A DNA stretch of 64,000 bases from Penicillium oxalicum. Lineage: Eukaryota > Ascomycota > Eurotiomycetes > Eurotiales > Aspergillaceae. Below the pieces are notes generated by a model, which worked only from the letters and a program-made list of their open reading frames with translations, ran no database searches and was not told where the DNA came from. The stretch spans positions 2,480,001-2,544,000 of the forward strand of contig NC_064651.1 in assembly GCF_001723175.1 (NCBI RefSeq), in the 5' to 3' direction. Below are positions 23,420 to 36,609 of this stretch, piece by piece. The translations under genes were made by a program, and so were the position numbers. Position 1 is the stretch's first letter. Every line of letters starts with the position of its first letter.

Positions 23420-25400
23420 CTACTCCGAGGACAAGCCAAGGTTCTCCTCAGCAGGGACCACACGAACAGTGTTGGTGTGGCCCATACCGCCACGCCATCC
23501 CTGAACACAGACGATAGGGTCGCCCTTGTTGATGATGCCGAGCTTGAGACCGTGGTTGATACCCCACTTGAGGCGGCGGTCGACGTCCTCCTGCCAGATC
23601 TTGACGTTGAAGTCGGGCTTGCTCTCGGGGAAGTAGAACGGCCAGACACCACGGTAAAGGTGAGAGTACTGTCGATGAGCGTGGTCAGCTGTGGACTATC
23701 TGAATCACGGAGGACTACAGCACTTACCCGGGAAGCAGTGGCGTTACGAGTGACCATGATGATGGGGCAGACGGGACGGTACTTGGACAGAAGGCGGGCA
23801 GTCTTGCCGCTGGTGGTCAGGACAACAATGGCACCAGCGTTCAGCTCCAGACTGGCGCTGACGGCGGCCATGGCGATGGACTCGGAGGTCTCGGTCGGGC
23901 GAGGGGCCAAGTTGCGGAGCTCATCGAAGATCTGGAAGTGAGGAATGGTGACCTCGGCCAACAAGCAAGTCTCGTGCATCATCTTGACAGCCTCACAAGG
24001 GTAGTTACCCTTTGCGGTCTCACCGGACAGCATGACACAGTCAGCACCGTCCAGAACGGCGTTGGCAACGTCGGAGACCTCAGCACGGGTGGGGCGGGGG
24101 TTGTAGGTCATGGACTCGAGCATCTGAGTGGCGCAGATGACGGGCTTGCCCTTGATGTTGCACTTGGCGATCATCATCTTCTGGGCGATGAACACCTTGG
24201 GGGCGGGGATCTCGATACCGAGGTCACCACGGGCAACCATGACACCATCGGTGGCCTCCAGAATCTCGTCAAAGTTGTTGACACCCTGCTGGTTCTCGAC
24301 CTTGGCGATGATCTGAATCTCCTTGCCCTCCTCGCCGAGAACATCACGAATGCTCTGGATGTCACTGCCACGGCGGATGAAAGAAGCGAAGATCATGTCA
24401 ACGTTGTTCTTGACACCGAACTTCAAGTCGCTGATGTCCTTCTCGGACAAAGCGGGCAGGTCAACGTCGGTGCCGGGCAAGTTGACACCCTTGCGAGAGG
24501 AGATGTTTCCGTTGTTCAAGCACTTGACGCGCAGGGTCTTGTCATCCACCACCTCAAGGACCTCAAATGACAGGATGCCATCATCGACATAGATGAGCTT
24601 GCCGGGAGAAATCACCTTGGTGATGTTCTTGTAATCGACAAACCTACATTATCATGTGTCAGTCTCTAAGGGGTCAGAGGTCTTCTACCGGTCGGCAGAC
24701 GCCTCGGCCGCCGAGAAGCCAGTGCAGACGAAACCAACGGAAAACATACATGTTCTTGTCATCACTGGCAGTGGCATAAGCGTCATCGGTGGTGATGTTC
24801 AGCTCAGTGCCCGCAGCGATAGGGAAATCCTTATCGTCAGTGGTGTTACCAGTACGGATCTCGGGGCCCTTGGTGTCAAGAGCAATGGCCAGAGGACGAC
24901 CGGCCTGAACACGGGCAGCCTCACGGGCGTTGTCAATCACCGATTGGTGATACTGGTCAATGTTAGGTTGCACAATCTTTGGATGATCAAATGATGGGAT
25001 TTGACTCGTACCTCATATGAACCGTGCGAGAAGTTCATGCGGACCACGTTGAGACCGGCTACATTCAAGTCAGTCAATGATGATCGCTTGACACTCTTAT
25101 CGGATCGGGTCTCTCTTACAAGTGCGCAGAGCATTGATCTTCTCGACAGAGTTGGTCTTGGGGCCTGTGCAAAGATTGTCCGTTAGCAGAAAGTTCCTCC
25201 ATCACCGCCGGGGAGGCTTTGACCCTTCCGTGCAAGCTGGTATTGAGTTCTCCAGCTCTGTGAGAGGGGAACATACCAATGGTACCGATGATGGAGGTCC
25301 GGCGGAAGTTCTTGGCCGGAACCATCTCAGTGTTGAGCTTGGAGTGCCATTCCAGCTTCATGCGGTTGGAGAGGTGGTCGAGGGAGGTGGTAGCCGCCAT
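23420..25400 (-). CDS. pkiA: Pyruvate kinase
   Basis: Six exons on the minus strand, 25400-25277, 25164-25120, 25058-25012, 24952-24750, 24643-23728 and 23668-23420, sum to 527 aa, the usual length for Aspergillus PkiA. The enzyme transfers phosphate from phosphoenolpyruvate to ADP in the last step of glycolysis in the cytosol. Visible motifs are [18 protein letters not shown] and DTKGPEIR in the N-terminal part, then VENQQGV and [11 protein letters not shown], then [10 protein letters not shown] and [16 protein letters not shown] in the active-site barrel. The C-terminal effector-binding domain ends in [16 protein letters not shown]. The start at 25400 gives [18 protein letters not shown], the family N-terminus; an upstream in-frame ATG is ignored. 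Two exons are only 45 and 47 nt. Codon use is strongly biased (G/C at third positions), typical of a very highly expressed gene. Confidence 0.98.
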
Positions 25401-26669
25401 TTTGATGTGCTGGACCAATTTAATGGGACAAACTGCAAGGGGAATAGAAGAAAGGAGAGATGGAGGTTGAAGAGGATGGAGAATGGGGATGGAGAAAAGC
25501 TAAGAGGGGAGGAGGAGAAAAGAGAATGAGGGGCGGGAGGGAAAAATGTTGGTCGCCGATGTTATCTCCGCCCACGGCGCCCACTTCTGACCGCACGACG
25601 AGTTGGTTGACGGACTAGCGCATTTGGGGGAACTTCGATCTCCTTTTGGCATCGGCGCTGCACACAGCCATACACAGCATCATTACGATATTCAATTCGA
25701 GGTCTTATCCCCTTTTGCCCTTAGCGATTTGCCGTTGGTCCGATGGGATCGCCAAGGTACAGTGCAGCAGTCATCCTGCAGTCGCTTGCGCCGCTGAATT
25801 GACGGCTTGGCAAGTTGTTGACAATCGCGAGTTTACAGCACGCATCCATGGCAGCTGGGCATTCTTAGAGAATTGTAGCTTGTCTTTTCAGGAACCTCTG
25901 TCGTCTATTGTATTATTTATCAAAATAGATCAAGGCCAACTTTTTTTTCTTGGGCTGCGCATGCCCTCGTCGCAACGGCGGCCGATGTGCTGCAGGCCCC
26001 TCCATGAAACAGTACTCATTCCCACAGGATGGCCATGTACCAGTACCCCTCGCCAGCAACGCCAATCGCGAATCACCAATCGTGGCCTCCAGGATGCGCC
26101 ATGCCAGTCCCAAAAAGAGTGATCGAGGATCACCATGTTAGACGCCCAGGCCCCTGCGAAATCAGGAACCCGTGCTGGTCTTCGCGCCGTACATTGGAGG
26201 CCTTTTATCGAGTAACCGTGACAAATAAGGACACCCAATTCTCTGCGCTGGGCCAACCGACAGAGAAGCGGGACACTCGGCGAAAATGGACGTCGGTGGG
26301 CATTTGCAATCTTATCGATAAGCTTAGGCAGCTTCAGGTGGAGCGGCCATCCGTATTGTAAGCGTACAGGCAATGGAAAGTACCCGCATCCATTCTTGGG
26401 ACTTTTGGTCGGGGCGCATCGTTGCCTGAAGATGCCTTGCTGGCCTGGTTGGGCTTGTCGGGTCTCGTTAGGCAGAAGAACGGTGGCTGGGAAGCCACAC
26501 CGGCAGATCACACCAGCCACGCAAAGCGGTGGCTGGCACTAGGAGACTTGTCATGTGAAACTTACCCCACGTGATATATTTCCCCGTCCTCTCCGCCGTC
26601 CACCATCTACAGTCCAAGTCCCATAGATCTGTCAGATCCATGATATTTACTCTGATCACCTTCTACAAA
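25401..26669. other. Divergent intergenic region, pyruvate kinase and DUF1748 genes
   Basis: About 1.3 kb. Apart from the CT tract near the pyruvate kinase start, frames on both strands (25646-26122 +, 25930-26520 -, 26029-26361 +) overlap one another and have no motif. It probably holds the two promoters. Confidence 0.5.
25436..25545 (-). promoter_or_regulatory. Pyrimidine-rich (CT) tract in the pyruvate kinase promoter/leader
   Basis: On the + strand this stretch is almost all purine (GGAGAGATGGAGG-like), so the minus strand upstream of the pyruvate kinase ATG is CT-rich. CT-rich boxes before the start site are common in strongly expressed fungal genes such as glycolytic ones. No transcript data. 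Confidence 0.6.
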
Positions 26670-27222
26670 ATGGTATGAAGCTCCCGCCAGCTCGCTTTCT
26701 ATTCCCATCATTCACAAGCCGAGGAGAACTGACCCTTCGCCCCCTTCGCAGTTTGGACGACTCACCCACTACGCATTCGATGCGGTGCTCTGTAAGCTAC
26801 CCCATCCCGAGGTGGCCCGTCACTGAGATGAATATCGGGTTCGACTAACACGGACTCGCAGTCTCCGCTTTCCTGGCTGGCGTTAAGCGATCGACCGGTC
26901 TCACGTAAATCTCTCCTCCTCCAGTCCCCGCTCGACAGTCATTCTCCCTCAATCTTTGCCTCGACTCGATGAGCTTCGGAGCTTCCCCACCACCCCAATA
27001 TTTGAGGAAACCTGGGCTAACTTGATGACCTCTCGCGCACCCTCCGGCCCTGGGCTGCGTGCGTGTGGGTTACTTTCCAGCCCCAGTCTCAATTCTGATC
27101 AGATCTCCGACAGTAAAGAAGTGAAGCGTTGGATTGACAACTACCTCGGAGTCGGCGAGTGGGTGATGGACTCATCCGTGGCCGTGATGGGCTCGTCAAG
27201 CTGGTTCGAGCGCCGGCGCTGA
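26670..27222 (+). CDS. DUF1748 small conserved fungal protein
   Basis: Four exons, 26670-26672, 26752-26791, 26862-26904 and 27087-27222, make 73 aa. The protein begins MFGRLTHYAFDAVL, continues with FSAFLAGVKRSTGLT and ends in WIDNYLGVGEWVMDSSVAVMGSS plus a basic tail. This order matches the DUF1748 family of short fungal proteins (yeast YKL065W-A type), whose role is unknown. A mitochondrial location is my guess from the family's size and hydrophobicity. The first coding exon is just the ATG, followed at once by a GTATGA donor. The junctions fall in all three phases yet keep one frame, which makes the model strong. The third intron is long for this window (182 nt). Confidence 0.9.
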
Positions 27223-27994
27223 ACTACCCTTTTCCCATTCCTTCAACTACGGTCGGCGAGCGTCTGGCAACACTTGTTCATACAAATGTCCCGTTTCATA
27301 CCGCCTCGTGGCCACTCTGATGCGCCAACTTGACCGGCTACCTCCGCATTGTGGGATGATACGTACTCCCCTTTCCTCTCTTATCTTCCAATGTACGGCG
27401 TCCTGGATAATTGAATTTTGTGTGATACCGCTCTGTATCTATTCGATTGCATCGTTCAAATTTTATGCTCTTCGACCCAAATTCGGTACCATCTTGCACG
27501 TAACGGACTACCACAGCTTCTTATCTGTGATCAAAGAAAGACCGACGACCAGTCTCCGAAGGGCGGCTTTAAACTCTAGTTTGAAGAAGGATGTTTATAG
27601 TACTGAACCTCTGGCTTTGAATTACAGTTGACATGGCTTTGGCGTTGAGGATATCAATGAAACAGAATGTACCTGGCTTCCAGGTAAAAAGAAAAAAGAA
27701 AAAAAAACATACTGAGAAATCGGCCCCGACCTCGATACTAAGGTGCATGATTACCTTGGAAGCTGGAATGGCACCGGGGGTCAGCAATGGTTCACGAGGT
27801 GATCATCTCCAACCGTGCATGTGTTTGCACCTTCGCTGTGAGGTCCCGTGCATACGGTGTCTAGGTAGAAGAGAGGGGAACCATATTGGTTTGAATATAA
27901 CAACGCTATGGAACCATTCGGGGAATATAAGGGAAGAAAGCACAACTCAAATACTGTAGCCTCAACGAGATAGCCCGAACACCATTCGAATGCA
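27223..27994. other. Intergenic region between convergent DUF1748 and F-box genes
   Basis: About 770 bases with an A-rich run near 27690-27712. No gene supported; likely 3' UTRs and spacer. Confidence 0.5.
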
Positions 27995-29529
27995 TCAGAT
28001 CTTCAACAGCCCATCGATATCCACGCGACGGAAATACGAAATATGACCCATTTCTTGCCAGTAATGTGCAAGGTAGTCGGTCGATATGAGGATCAGTTGT
28101 GATGCTGTCCATGAGTCTGACAGTTGGCCGTGGATTAGAATATGGACAACAGCGTGAGGTAATCCTGAGGTACTTACCATTGCGAAAACCTATGCCTGCA
28201 ACATGTCCATAGCTTCGCACGATCCGGGCACCCACGAAAGGCTCCTCTTCCGCGACTCTGACAAATCCCTTTGGCCCGATATCGGCCGCCGTGAAAGTGA
28301 TTTCCCCTCGTGGCACATTGGGGTCGCCCGTCAACTTAACAGCTCTCAGGGTGTTTCGCATCTCGACCTGCTCACTGCCTGCGTCATGGCTAGCATCAGA
28401 ATCGACCACCTCAAGTTGTTGGTAGATCAACAGGAACTCGCATCCGTGGGCAGAGTAGTCGCCCACCCAAATTCCCTGGTACGGTTTCTCCTTTGTGGGT
28501 GTATACAGCTCTGGGTCAAGGGTAGCGTAATTCGAAATGGTTTCAGTATCGGTAGGCTGAAGTCGAAAGTTGGCCCATCGCTTGATGCGGAATCCAATCG
28601 GCGACACTTCCGATGCGCAGCTCGGCAACTGTGTGTCTCTTGAGTGCAGGGTACGAGGGATATGGTTCGATGCTGGAATAAGTGGGGGTGGCCAAAACTG
28701 AGACGGCGTAAGTTGTGCGTCCGACTCCCCTGTATCTCTCGGACAGAGCATGAGCGAGCTAAAAACGTGTTGAGCCTCAACTGCCATGGGCATCCGACGA
28801 TCTGGGTTCCATATCTGACCGGCTGCGACAGAATCTGACGGGGCCTCATCCTTCAACAAGAGAACGGGATCGTCCAGCCACAAGCTGACCTCGGGCTCGA
28901 ACGACAAAATCATCACATCGGGCTGAGCTCTCCAGATATGAAATGAGGGGATACGGCGATCCGCAATGATTCGGTACGCCTCGATCACGCCCCGTCGGTG
29001 GTCGTATCTTGCCAGAATCAGACCGCCAACGGCCTCGGTGTCCGAAATCCAAATTTTGTTTTGAGGGATGAACCAATATGGTAGATGCGCGAGGTACAGC
29101 CGACGGAATGAAGTGAACGGCCCCGAGTCATCGATGGTGAATGGTAGATGTGAATTTACGAGGCGAGACCAGTGGCCATCGTCGGAGCCATGCTCGGCGA
29201 GAACGCGGCACGTTGCCGATACGCGTGCAAGCTCTCGCGCAGAGAGATAGGAGAAGATCAGACGAATAATCTCGGGAGGAAGTCGATCAATAATAGATAC
29301 ATTTGAAGGGATTGAATGGATGGGTGTCTCATCTAGACTCTCATCGCCCTTGAACTGGAGGTCGTCGAGGTCGTCACCGCCACGGTTAAGTGACTTCTGC
29401 AAATGAGCTCATTAGCCTTTGGAGTCACTGGCGCCCAGGACACCTAACGAGTCTCTATGTGTCAAACACAAGATCCATATGACAATATACCGTCTGACTC
29501 ACTCCGTCTATCAAGACCGAATCTGCCAT
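27995..29529 (-). CDS. F-box protein
   Basis: Proposed exons are 29529-29503, 29396-28178 and 28104-27995 (451 aa). An F-box lies near residues 45-90 (IDRLPPEIIRLIFSYLSAREL... ending HWSRLVN), the part that binds Skp1 in SCF ubiquitin ligases. The rest is a long fold of unknown target specificity, with many Trp and Arg and blocks such as PYQGIWVGDYSAHGCEF. The first exon (MADSVLIDG) is inferred from a GTGAGT donor and a TTTGCAG acceptor that keep frame; a start at 29402 is the alternative. The last intron is inferred because splicing yields the family-like ending SQLILISTDYLAHYW. Reading through it instead gives a 498 aa form with an unrelated tail ending at 27906. Confidence 0.82.
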
Positions 29530-30856
29530 GCTGTTGAGGAGGCCTTGTGGATGTAGGGTAGATTGGATGCGAAAGTGCGTGAGCCGTCAAAGCATGACAT
29601 CACTTGGAGGTACAACGGTCAAGGCACATGGCTAGCTTCAGCAACACAGGCAAAGAATGGCCAGATGGAACGACTTCCACCTTGGACCGGCAACTTCCTC
29701 CAACCGGTCTATGGTCTGAAGAACGAAAGCTTCGAGACGCATGGAGGCGAGGGGGGCTGGAAGACCAGTGGAGGGGCAGGTGTTTTATCATTGTCGATAA
29801 GATACTCCAACAACACAGGCCTTGCCTTGATCGGCGCTTGAGGGGAAGCATCCACCACCTCCGCAGGTACCACGAATCACTTCAGGCGGCCTGCAAAAAA
29901 GACTCACCGTTATCGTATTCCTGCGACTACGTTTCAGCTTCTGAGCCAACTCTGTCTTATGTAATATATTCTATGGGCAACTTTTTTTTCATGGACTGAC
30001 ACTAGAGCAGAGTCCTGTTGGAGAACATTATGGGTAGAGAATAGTCACGGTCTCTTGACTCTGTGGAGCAAACACCTCTGCGGGGGACCACACTGGACCT
30101 GTCACTCAATCTATAGATTGGAAGACAGTAGATTCTAGATTGTGGAATCCTCACACCTTATCGCTGGATCTACGATTACATATCTTAGGCTACATCTCAT
30201 TAATAGGCGAAATCATTGTCATGAAGTTGCATCCATGCGATACCATGATGTATGTTTTGAGCCTGTGAGGTTCATTACACACTCCAATCAAGGTATGTAC
30301 GTCAATATGGTTGTGACAGACCTCAACTCAGTAGGCGGTCACTCCACCCTGTCCGACATCTTCGGCGGGATGTGAGGGTCCTAATCGAGAGTCATGTGAT
30401 GTCTCGAAACGGTAGATTGTTGACGCCCCCTAATTAGGAAGGCAAAGTGTTCCTAGACGCGTACGGGAGAGACGCGCAGAACTTGTCTACTACCAATCGA
30501 ATGCCCCACTTTCGGGGGTTTGTTTATATTGTGATGTGTATAATGAACAGAATTCCATGTTTGTTGATCTCCTGATTCGTCAAAGCAGGGGCTATTCTGA
30601 GAAATCCGGACAACTATATATTCCTTCCCACTCCGCCCTCATTCGATAATAACTTCTCTGAGCCAGATGGTGTGACCATTGCGACTATTCAACACACCGT
30701 CATTGGGTGAATCTTGATGAAGTTCCGCGCTCGATATAACAATAATTGTGCAACTAGTACATCTATACCTAGGCGCCGACGGCAGTCCAAGCCCGCCGTT
30801 TACCCCTCAATTTCGGTCTCGGCCTCGATTGCTGAGCGATACAGCCATACTTATCA
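29530..30856. other. Divergent intergenic region, F-box and coiled-coil genes
   Basis: About 1.3 kb with no supported gene. Short frames at 29563-29999 on + and 29600-29851 on - shadow each other. It probably holds promoters for the two flanking genes. Confidence 0.5.
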
Positions 30857-33118
30857 ATGTCGGCCATGGAGACCCGACAGTCTGCACGCAAGCGCAGAAA
30901 CAGCTCAGCCTGTCGTCCAAGCAGTACCTCTCCCGTTTCCCATCGAACAAGAAACGGGAGGCTGGCAGACCTCAAAAACACATTAAATGCCCCCAACTCG
31001 ACTACTGCGACTACCCCAAAGAAGGCTAGGAAGCGGGTCCGATTCTCCGACCCTGGCCCCAGGCTGCTCGAAGCGTGCTCGCCCTACTCGACCGGTCTAA
31101 CCCCGGCGATGAGACGCAGCTCCGTGAGAGATTCAGACTATAATTCTCCGAGACCCAGTGATGCTTCGCCCAGTCGCCGCGCTCGACGCCGTACATCGGC
31201 GCCGTTGCCACGGCGCCATTCAGCTTTCGATCTTGTCGACTCATACGATCAGACCAGCACAGAGAGCAGAGTCCAATTTACACCTCTCCGCCAGATTCTA
31301 GATGATCGAACGCAAAGGAGAATCAAGCGATTTGGCCTGAGCGAGGAGATCAACAGTATTCAGCGCGAAAAACGCCAATCGGTTGCGCATGAAAGAACAC
31401 TTCATGCCCTGATACAGGAACGTGATGCTCTACAAGGCGAGCTGAATCGTCTGAAGCAGAGCGACTGGTCACTAGCCCTTGTCGGAGACCGAGAATGCAA
31501 CCGCCCATTTGAGGATGAGCATTCAATAGTCCATGATCTGGATCGTGATATACATGAGAACTTGTCAACTGGCGACGAGGAGGACATGTTCTCACTCCAT
31601 GACAATGCATTTATCATATCTGGATCGCCTGATTTTCGTGATTCAAGCAGTCGACGTCTGCAATCGCAAATGGATTCATCTGCCTCGGGCCAAGTCAATG
31701 ATGATGCAGAGTCGCAAAATCTTAACCGTGACCTTCAAGCTGCAAGGCAAGAAAAGCGTGATCTTTTCAGTGCATGTCGTAACTACCTATCCACTTTTGG
31801 CGATTCCGATTTCAGCGAGACCCTTCAGAGGTCTTCATCACCGCCACCCGGCTTCTTCGACAATTTGACTCGGGCATTGACCAGTGTACTTTCTCGTGCT
31901 TCGGAAGCGACACAATCATTGGAGAGCATCAGTCAGACCTGTCACGGTATGGGATTTGTGGGCTCTTGCGCGGAAGAGGTCGTGAAGGATATGCAATCAC
32001 ATTTTCGTGCCTCGCGTCTTGAGTTGGAGCGTCTGGTCCCCGGCGAAACGGCCAACGTGGGGCTGGGGGACGGAAAAGCAACACTTGGTGCGCTTGTGGA
32101 TCGAGTTCGCATGCTTGCTACCGATTTGAACAGCGAACGCACGCATTATCATGGATCACTTGGTCGCGAAAAAGCCCTACGAGGACAGTTTGACAATCTC
32201 CTTCACCGCTTCGAAGCAGCTTCATCGAAGATCAAGAATCTTGAGGATACTATTGCATCATCTGCCGGTGACATGTTACATACGAGGATGCGTTTGCAGC
32301 AACTAGAAAGTGAGGACCACGAGAAGAGCGTCGGGATTGACAGATTAAATATCGCCCTTGACAAATATCACGAAGAGGTCAGGGGATTGGAAAAGATGGT
32401 GAATACTTTGGAGGCTGCGAATGAGGAGACCAAGGGAAAATATCAACAGAGAATCGCCGATCTCAAGGCACAAGTCGATCATGAACGCAAACAGCGATCC
32501 GAAATGGAGGCCGCGGCCTCTGGAAACGAGTTGCGCATACGCCAATTGCAAGACGCAGTAGAGCAAAGCAAAACCCACGCGCGTGATCTTTCTGCGAAGA
32601 TAGAGGCTCTTAAAGGCGAGCATGAATCGGCCCTCATGACGCTCGAGCAACAAACATCTGAGATGCATCAAAGGCATGATGAGGAGACAGGCATGCTCAA
32701 TGTTCGCATCTCAGACCTCGCCACCTCTTTAGAAGGGGCACGATCCGAAGCTCAACGCTTGCAGCAGATCAATGCCGAGCTCGAGAATCAACTACAGCTC
32801 GAGATAGACGCGCGTGACCAGCTTCTGGACAAGTGGATGGGCGAGCAAGCTCGCTCTTTCGCTTTCATGAAAGAGACTGTGAGTTCGGAGCGCCGGCGAG
32901 GCAAAGTTCGTGCGGCAAATTGGGAACTAAGATCGGACGATCTCCTGTCGGACGGACCCTCAGCGATGGACAGCGAGCCCATCACTCCTGTCAGCATGCC
33001 GCGCTTCGTTGATGTGGAAATGGGACGAGGCAAGAACCGCCGTCGGATGGACAGTGGGATTGGCATTCTCTCCGAAGATGATCTTTTTGACCAAGACCAC
33101 TCGGGCGATTGCTTATGA
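30857..33118 (+). CDS. Coiled-coil protein with basic N-terminus, unrecognised
   Basis: A single-exon frame of 753 aa; a second ATG at 30866 is an equally good start. Residues 1-110 are basic and Ser/Pro-rich, with likely nuclear-localisation clusters (RKRR, KKARKR, RRARRR). An RVRFSDPG segment near residue 57 fits the RVxF motif used to dock protein phosphatase 1. Residues about 140-190 (a conserved-looking RILDDRTQRRIKRFGLSEE-like block) lead into a coiled coil. From about residue 430 to 680 heptads with Leu, Glu, Lys and Gln continue almost unbroken. A short acidic tail follows. The layout suits a nuclear, spindle or chromatin scaffold, but this is inference; I do not recognise an ortholog. 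Confidence 0.85.
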   Translation: MSAMETRQSARKRRNSSACRPSSTSPVSHRTRNGRLADLKNTLNAPNSTTATTPKKARKRVRFSDPGPRLLEACSPYSTGLTPAMRRSSVRDSDYNSPRPSDASPSRRARRRTSAPLPRRHSAFDLVDSYDQTSTESRVQFTPLRQILDDRTQRRIKRFGLSEEINSIQREKRQSVAHERTLHALIQERDALQGELNRLKQSDWSLALVGDRECNRPFEDEHSIVHDLDRDIHENLSTGDEEDMFSLHDNAFIISGSPDFRDSSSRRLQSQMDSSASGQVNDDAESQNLNRDLQAARQEKRDLFSACRNYLSTFGDSDFSETLQRSSSPPPGFFDNLTRALTSVLSRASEATQSLESISQTCHGMGFVGSCAEEVVKDMQSHFRASRLELERLVPGETANVGLGDGKATLGALVDRVRMLATDLNSERTHYHGSLGREKALRGQFDNLLHRFEAASSKIKNLEDTIASSAGDMLHTRMRLQQLESEDHEKSVGIDRLNIALDKYHEEVRGLEKMVNTLEAANEETKGKYQQRIADLKAQVDHERKQRSEMEAAASGNELRIRQLQDAVEQSKTHARDLSAKIEALKGEHESALMTLEQQTSEMHQRHDEETGMLNVRISDLATSLEGARSEAQRLQQINAELENQLQLEIDARDQLLDKWMGEQARSFAFMKETVSSERRRGKVRAANWELRSDDLLSDGPSAMDSEPITPVSMPRFVDVEMGRGKNRRRMDSGIGILSEDDLFDQDHSGDCL

Positions 33119-33937
33119 TACATGAGTACATATTGCAATCGCATGAATTGTCTTTACTTCCTCGCAGCTGCGCGAGAAAATCATTTTCGCTTTGTGAATA
33201 TATCCTGCTCATATTCAATGTTATTTTCTTCCGGGTCTATAGGTCATCGATCAGTGTCAATTCCACCATGCTATCCACAGGTAGCACTCTTATAAATGCG
33301 GCTGCGTCTACGCCCCAACCCACAGTTGGCGGCAGGCATCGACAATTCAAGCACAATTAGGAGTAATACTGTAGGAGAAGGCCATGTGAGGAAAAGTTGA
33401 TATTAACAGCCCCCATCCCTGGTCATTCGTGCCATGCATTGATGTTGTGCCTGGTCACCAGCCGCCGGTCAAGTCTGAAAGGCGGAAGTTGTCGACGCGT
33501 CCCGCACTCGTTTTATGTGGGATCACGTTTGGCAAGAGTTGACTCCGAAATGATGTCATTGGGCTGGCAGAATTGAAGCCGCAGCCTCAACCTTGTTGAC
33601 GAAAAAGAATACTAGTGATTGACCTGTGCCTTTGTTGCGCAAATACGTGTGTTCATCGTTATATTTCGGGTTGACTCATTGTATGCTGACTTTGGGTAAT
33701 TTTGGTGGTAAAAGAGAATAAAAAGCGCGATAATTCCGAGTCAATATGGCCGCTTCTGCCAGAGCACCAGTAGGGCAACGAACCACGGACTGGACGGGGT
33801 TCCTGAATCGAAGAAGCTTTTATCACATGATAGGAGAGCGACGTCAATCTTGGTAAATCTTGTTCCAAGGAATAAATACACTACACTATCACTCTCCACT
33901 ACAAGGTCTTTGCTTTCTCAACATAGCCAGGTTCACA
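33119..33937. other. Intergenic region before the DUF1769 gene
   Basis: About 820 bases. A TGACTCA heptamer is at 33672-33678. No gene supported. Confidence 0.5.
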
Positions 33938-34953
33938 ATGTCCCAAACATCTGCGGCGCCTGCGTACCGCCTCGCGGTGACTGCGGGGCTAGACTATGAC
34001 CACTCAACGCATCAACCAGTCGAGGTCAATGGGAAGACGCTGCGGTTAGAAGATGATCGTGCAACTTTCGATCTAAATGTCCGCATCCAAGACTACTCTG
34101 GCAAGTCCACATCGAACTACCGAGCTCGCAGGGAACAAGGCAAAGGGAAAGGGGAAGAAAACAAAAAAAAAGGCGCAGGCTAACACTAACCAGGATACCC
34201 CGATTCTTCACCCAAGACAAGTCCTTACTTTGAGCATCCGCTTCACAAGAACGACCAATACTCGATTTGCTTCACGTTCACGCCAAAGCGAGATATCAAT
34301 GGGAATGACCTCGTTTTCGGAAATGACTTTGACAAACCCCTTCGTCACCGTCTCCCGCCGGGCTTCAATGCAGCTCTTCGTGTGGTGAAATGGACGATCG
34401 ACTCATCGCTCGACGGAGATGCGTACGCCGATAAGCCTTATCTTTACAGCCCTGCGCTAGCATCATGGAATCAATTCCGCATCGGCGAGAAAGACCAGAA
34501 GCGAGACTCCCTGATGGCCAGTGACCTCGTGGTAGAGGAGGGCGCTGATGGCCAAGGGATGGAGGAGCGCGCCAAGCTCGAGATCCCAAGCACCGCAGCG
34601 GCCCGTCAGAAGTTCTTCCGCACAGAGACGAATCGTGAAGCGTTTGTGTTCGAAAGTGGCCGAACATACCTGGCGGATTTTGGTAATCAATATCTGTCTT
34701 TTAGTGGTGAGTCCTGGACATTGCCCATGGTACCGTGAACTGTGCAGTAGTTGACTCCCCCACTTTTCTAGAAACTGCCATCCGGCTTCCCGGAATGCAT
34801 ATTCCTGTTTCGGGAATGGTTGATGAGGACAACCACGAGCTACGATACGTGCTCAAGGACACAAAGACCGGGCAGGTCTATTTGGTGGTTTCGTACACGC
34901 TCATCAAACAGGATTCCGAGGACTCTGCGTCTGAGGAGTCGAAGCAAAGCTGA
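33938..34953 (+). CDS. DUF1769 conserved fungal protein
   Basis: Three exons, 33938-34100, 34194-34706 and 34772-34953, give 285 aa. Landmarks follow the DUF1769 family in order: AVTAGLDYDHSTHQPV near the start, then PYFEHPLHKNDQYSICFTF, DLVFGNDFDKPLRHRLPPG, KWTIDSSLDGDAYADKPYLYSPALASW, VVEEGADGQG and a final HELRYVLKDTKTGQVYLVV. Members are found across ascomycetes; no role is established that I know of. Intron 1 uses a GC-AG pair: the donor is G followed by GCAAGT, the acceptor follows CTAAC, and only this choice gives an open, family-like frame across the junction. Confidence 0.9.
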
Positions 34954-35144
34954 ATGAGCCAGGAAGACCCAGTTGCTCTCACAGAGTACCTGCAATTTCA
35001 TCTGGCAGGATATGTGACTCGCCTCCGGTGATCACGGCAGGGAATCAGGAACGGAAACCCTCTCACTTCATTTTTGATGAATCATTCATGTGACGCGAAA
35101 GATTCATACACATAATACATATTTTATTTACATGATCACTTTTC

Positions 35145-36465
<1,321 letters not shown>

Positions 36466-36491
36466 TGTGATCTGTTTGAGGGTTGCTTTCC

Positions 36492-36498
36492 TGACTCA
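36492..36498. promoter_or_regulatory. Gcn4/CpcA-type site (TGACTCA) before LYS12
   Basis: The palindrome starts 27 bases upstream of the LYS12 ATG. This heptamer is expected several times by chance in 64 kb, so the support is its position before an amino-acid biosynthesis gene. Confidence 0.5.
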
Positions 36499-36609
36499 GA
36501 GATGCTCGCCGTCATCGGAGCTTTCTCTTTTGTATGCGGAGGGGGGAAGATTGTTGATCCGACCTAAGTCCGGGGTCCGGAGAAAAGCACTGAAGCACGC
36601 GATTGAGAA

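Noticed and set aside
23938..24570. 210 aa frame antisense to the pyruvate kinase gene, rich in Val, Leu, Gly and Asp
   Set aside because: It is a shadow of the strongly biased codon use of pyruvate kinase on the other strand; composition is unnatural and no motif is present.
25930..26520. 196 aa minus-strand frame upstream of pyruvate kinase
   Set aside because: No family resemblance, overlapped by equally long frames on the other strand, and located in a promoter region.
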